DNA from: Amycolatopsis camponoti
Lineage (GTDB): Bacteria; Actinomycetota; Actinomycetes; Mycobacteriales; Pseudonocardiaceae
DNA length: 64,000 nucleotides
NCBI RefSeq assembly: GCF_902497555.1
Contig: NZ_CABVGP010000001.1
Span: 1,902,501 to 1,966,500 of the forward strand
Direction of reading: 5' to 3'
The notes beneath the pieces are model-generated. The model did not search any database, had not been told where the DNA came from, and saw only the letters and a program-made list of their open reading frames with translations. Positions 58,228-64,000 of this stretch are shown here, in pieces. Within the stretch, counting starts at the first letter, position 1. Each line of letters starts with the position of its first letter. A program made the translations under genes and the position numbers.

Positions 58228-61119
58228 GTGGAGTTCAGCACAGACACTCAAGCCACGTACCTTCCCGCGGATCCCCCGCGGGACGGCGTGCTGGCCTTGT
58301 GGGGCGACGACGTGGCCGGCGGGACCATGATCGAGCTCGTGCTGCCCCGGGGCGCGAAGTTCGCGCGCACGAAGGTCGACGCGGAGCTCGTCCCGCTGGA
58401 ACGCGCGCTGCCTCGCCTGCTCGCGGTGGGGGAGGAGGCCAGCCCGGCCGTCGCGGCGTGGTCGGCGGCCGTCAACGCCGGGGTGAACCTCGTCGCGCGG
58501 GGGCGGCTGCGGCCCGCCGTCTCGCCGGCCGGGGCGGCGGCCTGGCGGATCGGGCCATTGGACGCGGCCGACGAAGAGCTGCTGCGCGGCCTGGCCGGCG
58601 CCCTGCCACCGGAGGCGTACGCCCTGCCGCTGACCGGGCTGAAACGCATCCGCCTGCACTCGCCGGACTCCCTGGTCCGCGCGCTCTGGGACGCGACCGC
58701 CGACCTGCTGGCGCGCAGCCCGGCGGCGCCGGTCGGGGCCGGCGACCCGGCGTTCGCGGCGCGCGAACCGGCGCTGCTCGGCCCGGACGGCGCGGCCTGG
58801 CTGGCCGAACTGGATGCCCGCGAACCCCGCGGCGTCCAGGTGCTGCTGCGGGTCGAGGGCCGGGACGACGACACGTTCGCCGGCGTGCTGGCGGTGCGCA
58901 GCATGGCGGAGGCGAGCCTGGTGGTGGAGGCGTCGACGCTGTGGGACGCGCCGGACGCGGTGCTGAACCGGCTCGGCGACCAGGTCGAGACGCAGCTGCT
59001 GCTCGGCCTGCGCCGTGGCGCGCGGGCGTGGGCTCCGCTGGAACGGGTGCTGGCCCAACCGGCCCCGGCGGAGCTGCCGTTGACGGACGACGACGTCGTC
59101 GACCTGCTGACCGACGGCAGCCGCGACCTCGGCGGCGCCGGCATCGAGGTGCTCTGGTCGAAGGGGTTGTTCGCCGGCGAGGTGAAGGCGAAGGCGAGCG
59201 CGACCCAGGCGCCGGCGAGCGTCACGGAGGCGGAGTTCGCGCTGAAGAGCCTCCTGGAGTTCCGCTGGCAGCTCAGCCTGGGCGGCGAGCAGCTGACCGA
59301 GGCGGAGGTCACGGCCCTCGCGGAGGCGAAGCGCCCGCTGGTCCGGCTGCGCGGGCAATGGGTACGGGTCGATCCGCAGCTGCTCGCGCGCGTCCGGGGC
59401 CGCACCCGCAAGCTCGACGCGGGCGAGGCCCTCGCGGCGGCCCTGACGGGCGAGCTGGAACTGGACGGCGAACGCGTCGAGTTCGCGGCACCCCCGGTGC
59501 TGGGCGATCTGGCTTCGCGAATCCGCGACCGGGAGGGCGCTTCGGTACTCCCGCCACCCGGGTTGCACGCGACGCTGCGGCCGTACCAGCAGGCGGGACT
59601 GGCTTGGCTGGCGACGATGACGGGGCTCGGGCTGGGCGCGTGCCTGGCCGACGACATGGGGCTGGGCAAGACGATCCAGTTGATCGCCCTGCACCTGCAC
59701 CGCCGAGCACTGGCCTCCGCGCACCGGTCCGGGAGTGAGCCGATCACGGATCGGGGTGCCGTGCTCGCGGCGGGAACGGCACCTGCCGAGCCCGAGGCCC
59801 ACAGCCATCCGCACCCGGTCGATGCCGCCGCGGAGCCGGAACCCGCCACCGTCCTCGATCCTTCTACCGCCGGCCCGACCCTGGTCCTCTGCCCGACCTC
59901 CCTCCTCGGCAACTGGGAACGCGAGTTCGCCCGCTTCGCCCCGGACATCCCGGTCCGCCGGTTCCACGGCGGCCGCCGGCACCTCGACGACCTCGCCCCC
60001 GACGAGGTCGTGCTCGCCACCTACGGCGTCCTCCGCCGCGACCGCGAGACCCTGTCCGAAGTGGACTGGGGCCTGATCGCCGCGGACGAGGCGCAGCACG
60101 TCAAGAACCCGCTGTCCGCCACGGCCAAGGAGCTCCGCAAGATCCCCGCCCGGGCGAAGGTCGCCCTCACCGGCACCCCGGTCGAAAACCGGCTGACCGA
60201 ACTCTGGTCCATTGTGGACTGGACGACGCCCGGGCTGCTCGGTCCGCTCGACCGGTTCCGCCGTACCGTGGCGCGCCCGATCGAGCGCGACCGCGACAAG
60301 GCCGTCACCGAGCGGCTGGCCGCGACCGTCCGGCCGTTCCTGCTGCGGCGGCGCAAGTCCGACCCGGACATCGCCCCGGAACTGCCGCCCAAGACCGAGA
60401 CCGACCGGTTCGTCCCGCTCACCGCAGAGCAGACCACGCTCTACGAAGCCGTCGTGCGCGAGAACCTCGCCGAGATCCGCGAGAAGCAGGGCGTCGAACG
60501 GCGTGGGCAGGTCCTGCGGCTGCTCACCGAGCTCAAGCAGATCTGCAACCACCCGGCCCAGTTCCTCAAAGAACCCCACAGCGCGCTCACCGGCCGGTCC
60601 GGCAAGCTCGCGGCGTTCGAAGAGCTGGTGGACGTCATCCTCGACGAGGGCGAGAGCGTCCTCGTCTTCAGCCAGTACGTCCAGCTCTGCCGGCTACTCG
60701 AGCGCCGTCTCAAGGACCGCGGCCTGCCCACCGAACTGCTCTCCGGGGAAAGCTCGCCCGCGAAACGCCAGGACATGGTCGACCGGTTCCAGGCCGGCGA
60801 GATCCCCGTGTTCCTGCTGTCGCTCAAGGCGGGCGGCGTCGGGCTCAACCTGACCCGGGCCACCCACGTCATCCACTACGACCGCTGGTGGAACCCGGCG
60901 GTCGAGGACCAGGCCACCGACCGCGCGTACCGCATCGGCCAGGACCGGCCGGTCCAGGTCCACCGGCTGATCGCCGAGGGCACCCTGGAGGAGCGGATCG
61001 CGCAGGTCCTGGAGAAGAAGCGCGGGCTGGCCGAGTCGATCGTCGGCGCGGGGGAGGACTGGATCACCGAGCTGTCCGACGACGAGCTCGCCGACCTGGT
61101 CCGGCTCGGGAGCGGGTGA
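58228..61119 (+). CDS. SNF2-type helicase (DEAD/DEAH-box, SWI2/SNF2)
   Basis: A 963-residue ATP-driven DNA translocase. Residues about 1-430 are the SNF2-associated N-terminal region. The ATPase core begins near 450 with LRPYQQAGLAWLATMTGLGLGACLADDMGLGKTIQLI (Walker A DMGLGKT). Then follow LVLCPTSLLGNWEREFARF, ADEAQHVKNPLSATAKELR (DEAQ, motif II), ALTGTPVENRLTELWSIVDWT, and the helicase C domain VFSQYVQLCRLLERRL, SLKAGGVGLNLTRATHVIHYDRWWNPAVEDQATDRAYRIGQ. GTG 58228 follows a damage-type promoter. The SWIM protein starts inside its stop, so the two are one operon; a DNA-repair or remodelling role is inferred. Confidence 0.93.
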   Translation: MEFSTDTQATYLPADPPRDGVLALWGDDVAGGTMIELVLPRGAKFARTKVDAELVPLERALPRLLAVGEEASPAVAAWSAAVNAGVNLVARGRLRPAVSPAGAAAWRIGPLDAADEELLRGLAGALPPEAYALPLTGLKRIRLHSPDSLVRALWDATADLLARSPAAPVGAGDPAFAAREPALLGPDGAAWLAELDAREPRGVQVLLRVEGRDDDTFAGVLAVRSMAEASLVVEASTLWDAPDAVLNRLGDQVETQLLLGLRRGARAWAPLERVLAQPAPAELPLTDDDVVDLLTDGSRDLGGAGIEVLWSKGLFAGEVKAKASATQAPASVTEAEFALKSLLEFRWQLSLGGEQLTEAEVTALAEAKRPLVRLRGQWVRVDPQLLARVRGRTRKLDAGEALAAALTGELELDGERVEFAAPPVLGDLASRIRDREGASVLPPPGLHATLRPYQQAGLAWLATMTGLGLGACLADDMGLGKTIQLIALHLHRRALASAHRSGSEPITDRGAVLAAGTAPAEPEAHSHPHPVDAAAEPEPATVLDPSTAGPTLVLCPTSLLGNWEREFARFAPDIPVRRFHGGRRHLDDLAPDEVVLATYGVLRRDRETLSEVDWGLIAADEAQHVKNPLSATAKELRKIPARAKVALTGTPVENRLTELWSIVDWTTPGLLGPLDRFRRTVARPIERDRDKAVTERLAATVRPFLLRRRKSDPDIAPELPPKTETDRFVPLTAEQTTLYEAVVRENLAEIREKQGVERRGQVLRLLTELKQICNHPAQFLKEPHSALTGRSGKLAAFEELVDVILDEGESVLVFSQYVQLCRLLERRLKDRGLPTELLSGESSPAKRQDMVDRFQAGEIPVFLLSLKAGGVGLNLTRATHVIHYDRWWNPAVEDQATDRAYRIGQDRPVQVHRLIAEGTLEERIAQVLEKKRGLAESIVGAGEDWITELSDDELADLVRLGSG

Positions 61120-62279
61120 TGCCCCCGAGGCGGAACTTCGGCCGGACGTGGTGGGGTCGCGCCTGGGTCGACGCGCTGGAGCAGCGGGCGAAGCTCGACC
61201 CGAACCGGCTGCCCCGCGGGCGGACGTACGCGCGCAAGGGCACGGTCAGCGAGCTGCACTTCGGCGCCGGGGAGATGACGGCGCGGGTGCTCGGCAGCCG
61301 GCCGCAGCCGTACAAGGTGACCATCACGATGCGCACCTTCACCGAGGGCGAGTGGGACACGCTGCTCGGCGTGGTCGGCACGCAGCTCGGGCACGCGGCC
61401 GCGCTCCTCGACGGCGAGCTGCCGGCCGCGCTCACCGAGCAGGCCCGCGAGGCGGGCGCCGACCTGCTGCCCGGGCCGGGCGACCTGCGGCCGCGGTGCT
61501 CGTGCCCGGACTCGGCGAACCCGTGCAAGCACGTCGCCGCGGTGTACTACTTGGTCGCCGACGAGGTCGACCGCGACCCGTTCATGCTGTTCCTGCTGCG
61601 CGGACGCCCCCGCGCGGACGTCCTGGCCGAGCTGCGCTCCCGCCGCGCCCCGGCGCGCGGCGAGCGGCCCAAGCTGCCGAAGCGCGTGGACGAGGGACTG
61701 ACCCCGCGCGCGGCCTACGCCCGCCGGCCGGGGGCGATCCCGGCCCTCCCACCGCCACCGCGGGTGGCCGGACCACCGGCGATCCTGGACCTGGACCCGC
61801 CGCCGAGCACAGGCTGGACGGCGGAGATGCTCTCCAGCCTGGCGGCGGACGCGGCCTCGCTGGCCCGCGACCTGCTGACAGGCGGTGCGAAGGCGGCAGA
61901 GCTGACGTTCGAAGAGGACTTGGCCCGCCGAGCGGCGGCCCGAACCGGCTCGGACTTCACCGCGCTGGCCACGGCGGCCGAGGTACCCGCGCGAGACTTG
62001 GTCCTCTGGGCGGAGGCGTGGCGCGAAGCGGGCCGCGCCGGCGTGGCGGTGGTGCGCGAGACGTGGCAGCCGGGCCCGGGCCCACTGGCGGAGGCTCAGG
62101 CAGTGCTGGCCGAGGCCGGGCTCCCGGGAACGCCGAAGGTCTGGCGCAACCGCTTGACGCAGGGAGAGCTGCAACTGCGCTACGGCCAGGACGCCCGCTG
62201 GTACCGCTTCATCCGAGTAGGCACGGAGTGGCGCCTGGACGGCCCACCTTCGGCAAGCCCGGTGGACCTGGCGTACTGA
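61119..62279 (+). CDS. SWIM zinc-finger protein, partner of SNF2 helicase
   Basis: A 386-residue protein. NFGRTWWGRAWVDALEQRAKLDPNRLPRGRTYARKG opens it, and the SWIM finger RCSCPDSANPCKHVAAVYYLVADEV (CxC...CxH) lies at about 126-150. The C-terminal half has helices with Ala-rich blocks and ends LDGPPSASPVDLAY. SWIM fingers bind DNA or proteins, and SWIM-SNF2 pairs are common in actinobacteria. ATG 61119 overlaps the helicase stop (a GTG at 61116 is an alternative), so translation is coupled. Confidence 0.88.
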   Translation: MPPRRNFGRTWWGRAWVDALEQRAKLDPNRLPRGRTYARKGTVSELHFGAGEMTARVLGSRPQPYKVTITMRTFTEGEWDTLLGVVGTQLGHAAALLDGELPAALTEQAREAGADLLPGPGDLRPRCSCPDSANPCKHVAAVYYLVADEVDRDPFMLFLLRGRPRADVLAELRSRRAPARGERPKLPKRVDEGLTPRAAYARRPGAIPALPPPPRVAGPPAILDLDPPPSTGWTAEMLSSLAADAASLARDLLTGGAKAAELTFEEDLARRAAARTGSDFTALATAAEVPARDLVLWAEAWREAGRAGVAVVRETWQPGPGPLAEAQAVLAEAGLPGTPKVWRNRLTQGELQLRYGQDARWYRFIRVGTEWRLDGPPSASPVDLAY

Positions 62280-62566
62280 CCACGGCTGCGACCAGCCGCC
62301 AGCCGCCAGCCGCCAGCCGCCCGCCGGATGGCGCGGGCCTGGGTGCCTCACGGTCCCGGTGCCCATGAGACCGACTGCAGGCGCGCACCGCCCGGAGCCC
62401 GTGCCGCCGCCCGCAGGATGGCGTGGGCCCGAGCGCACCGAAGGCCGCCTTGGGCTCGCGACCGCCGCCCGCGTACACCCGCCCGGCCGTTGCGCATCGA
62501 AGGGCGCCTTGGGCTCGCGACCGTCGACCGGCGGGCACCACCCGGCCGTGGACCTCAGCGCCGCAG
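62280..62566. repeat. Intergenic region with short tandem and direct repeats
   Basis: CCAGCCG occurs four times in tandem (62292-62319). GCCCGC-GGATGGCG-type segments start at 62319 and 62409. CGAAGG(C/G)CGCC plus TTGGGCTCGCGACCG occurs at 62439-62464 and 62498-62523 (period 59). No gene was found in this 287-base gap between convergent genes. Confidence 0.6.
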
Positions 62567-63805
62567 CTACCGGTTCTCGGCCTTCCAGGCGTTGTACGTG
62601 AAGTCCAAGAACCGCGCCACACCCCGCACCACATGCGCACTCCGCACGGAAGTGAACACATCGAACGCGTGCTGCGCCCCCGCCAGCTCCGCATACGCCA
62701 CCGGCTGACGGGACTTCTCCCGCAACCGCCGCACGAACTCGCGCGCCTCGCGCACCGGCACCAGCGAATCATCCCGTCCGTGGATCACGAAAAACGGCGG
62801 CGCCTCCGAAGAAATCCGGTCCAGCGGGGACGCCGCCACATAGTCGTCGAGGTGCCGGACCGGGTCCCGATCCGCCGCGAACACCCGCCGCGCGATCAAG
62901 CTCTCCAACCGGTACTGACTCGCCCGGGAACCCGAAGTCGCCGCGAAGTCGTACACCCCGTAGTGCGGCACGCACGCCTGCACGCTCGTGTCGACGTCCT
63001 CGAACTCCGGCTGCAGCGCCGGGTCGTTCTGCGACAACGCCAGCAGGGCCGACAGGTGACCACCCGCCGAACCGCCCGTCACCGCGACGAACCGCGGGTC
63101 GCCGCCGTACGAAGCTATCGAAGAGCGGATCCACGCCAGCGCCTGCTTCGCCGCCACGATGTGCGCCGGCCAGCGGTGCGTCGGCGACAGCGGATAGTTG
63201 ATCGCGACGCACACCCAGCCGCGGCGGGCCAGGTAGCGCATCAGCGGACGGCCCTGCTCCTCCTTGTTGCCGATCACCCACGCGCCGCCGTGGACCTGCA
63301 GCAGCACCGGTGCGCCGGTCACCGGGGACGACGGGCGGTACACGTCCAGCAGGAACCGCTTGCCGCCCGGGGCGTACGCGATGTTGCGGTCGACCCGCAC
63401 GTCCGGCGCGCCCATCCGGAACGGCAGCGCCAGCTCGCCCCACGGCAGGCCCAGGTCCGAACGCCCCAGTTCGGACGCGTAGTCCTCGCCCAGCGCGGAC
63501 TCCAGCGCCTTCTCGATCTCCTCCCGCGCGCCGTGACCCGTCCGGATCAGCGCCGCGAGCCCGGCGGCGGACGCGGCGGCCATCGCCAGCCCCGCCTGCG
63601 TCGAGCGGTCGCGGACGCCGTGGCGGGCCACGTGCACAGCGGCGTCCGCCGCCGTCAAGGCCAGGAACTGGGGCGCGAGCTCCCCGGTCAGCCAGCCCGC
63701 GAAGAACGCCGGGATGGTCGTGGACCGGGCTCGCAACGGGCGGAGCGCGTTCGCGGTGAGGCCGAGCTGGACCGCGCGACGGATCAGGAAATTCGGCTGC
63801 ACCAC
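62567..63805 (-). CDS. HSL-type alpha/beta hydrolase (LipC-like esterase)
   Basis: A 412-residue esterase. The N-terminal 135 residues are helical (LRPLRARSTTIPAFFAGWLTGEL) and may associate with membrane. From about 140 the alpha/beta fold carries the oxyanion motif LLQVHGGAWVIGN, the nucleophile elbow VAVTGGSAGGHLSALLAL (GGSAGG), the acid in HGRDDSLVPV and the His in GAQHAFDVF. This is the hormone-sensitive-lipase class. It is divergent from a wax ester synthase gene, the arrangement of lipC with Rv0221 in mycobacteria (recalled). Start ATG 63805. Confidence 0.87.
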   Translation of the reverse strand: MVQPNFLIRRAVQLGLTANALRPLRARSTTIPAFFAGWLTGELAPQFLALTAADAAVHVARHGVRDRSTQAGLAMAAASAAGLAALIRTGHGAREEIEKALESALGEDYASELGRSDLGLPWGELALPFRMGAPDVRVDRNIAYAPGGKRFLLDVYRPSSPVTGAPVLLQVHGGAWVIGNKEEQGRPLMRYLARRGWVCVAINYPLSPTHRWPAHIVAAKQALAWIRSSIASYGGDPRFVAVTGGSAGGHLSALLALSQNDPALQPEFEDVDTSVQACVPHYGVYDFAATSGSRASQYRLESLIARRVFAADRDPVRHLDDYVAASPLDRISSEAPPFFVIHGRDDSLVPVREAREFVRRLREKSRQPVAYAELAGAQHAFDVFTSVRSAHVVRGVARFLDFTYNAWKAENR

Positions 63806-63854
63806 TGCGATGATACCGGCGAGTAGTGTAGCGCGCCGCTCACGGGAAGTGGCT

Positions 63855-63860
63855 TACGCT
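63855..63860 (+). promoter_or_regulatory. -10 box TACGCT for leaderless wax ester synthase mRNA
   Basis: TACGCT ends 7 bases before the ATG at 63868; no ribosome-binding site is present. Confidence 0.5.
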
Positions 63861-63867
63861 GATCGGC

Positions 63868-64000
63868 ATGCAGAGACTGAGCGGCCTCGACGCGAGCTTC
63901 CTCTACCTCGAGACGCCGTCCCAGGTCCTGCACGTCTGCGGCCTGCTCGTCCTCGACGGCTCGACCGTCCCCGGCGGCTACACCTTCGCGAAGCTCGCGG
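63868..64000 (+). CDS. Wax ester synthase/diacylglycerol acyltransferase, N-terminal part
   Basis: The first 44 residues only: MQRLSGLDASFLYLETPSQ then VLHVCGLLVLDGSTVPGGYTF; the gene runs off the window. The opening motif LSxLDAxFLxxE is diagnostic for bacterial WS/DGAT enzymes, which esterify acyl-CoA to fatty alcohols or diacylglycerol for storage lipid. The catalytic HHxxxDG motif lies beyond the window. Start ATG 63868, with a -10 box 7 bases upstream. It is divergent from the LipC-like esterase. Confidence 0.88.
   Translation, partial: MQRLSGLDASFLYLETPSQVLHVCGLLVLDGSTVPGGYTFAKLA

Overview
The window is high-GC actinobacterial chromosome, most likely a Pseudonocardiaceae member and probably Amycolatopsis. 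Evidence: very high G+C at third codon positions, many GTG starts, many apparently leaderless genes (a TAnnnT -10 box 6-8 nt before the start codon), a conservon (cvnABCD), XRE/DUF397 regulators, a PPi-type phosphofructokinase signature, a KstR-fadE34 pair and several blocks that match Mycobacterium gene order from memory. Species assignment is inference. No rRNA, tRNA, CRISPR, prophage or insertion sequence was seen. The window is core and housekeeping chromosome with dense regulatory genes.

Layout. 1-3640: tail of a metallophosphoesterase, then SRPBCC, ArsA-like ATPase, small CxxC protein and ROK glucokinase. 3788-8590: a NUDIX-NYN fusion, a GCS2 ligase, an esterase/membrane-protein pair, PlsC and exoribonuclease AS; together with the first block this resembles the Rv2179c-Rv2185c region. 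8594-12922: Lrp/EamA/DUF2000 module, class I DAHP synthase preceded by an unannotated 21-codon leader ORF rich in Tyr/Trp/Phe codons, and pfkA. 12926-17500: a MIO-family lyase with an altered prosthetic-group triad, a truncated haemoglobin divergent from an HxlR regulator, an ArsR regulator, and a secreted GH18 chitinase whose promoter carries two DasR-like dre sites. 17535-25668: DUF2461 (damage-type promoter), pyruvate kinase, TesB, an XRE/DUF397 pair with palindromic operators, and a large LuxR-type ATPase regulator.

25659-33209: acyl-CoA and aldehyde catabolism (semialdehyde dehydrogenase, TetR, acyl-CoA dehydrogenase, racemase, enoyl-CoA hydratase), interrupted twice by an unusual mirrored 21-bp repeat element that fills the intergenic space and contains neighbouring stop codons. 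33334-38640: small membrane proteins, a lytic transglycosylase, a tandem 46-48 bp repeat, and an MFS exporter with its TetR regulator and three operators. 38646-41684: acetate-type symporter with its DUF485 partner, then a 1-kb gap with the cvn promoter. 41685-47559: conservon cvnA-B-C-D. 47663-53754: DHFR-like, DUF899, AHSA1, ArsR, then fused isobutyryl-CoA mutase (icmF) and a methyltransferase. 53831-64000: F420-type oxidoreductase, mycothiol-type isomerase, kstR and fadE34 (steroid side-chain catabolism) with KstR boxes, an SNF2 helicase/SWIM pair behind a damage-type promoter, and a LipC-like esterase divergent from a wax ester synthase.

The strongest leads for follow-up are the aromatic leader peptide, the mirrored repeat family, the two PafBC-type promoters, the NUDIX-NYN fusion, the Gly-Thr-Gly lyase and the duplicated tail module of CvnA. 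All database comparisons are from memory; no search was run.
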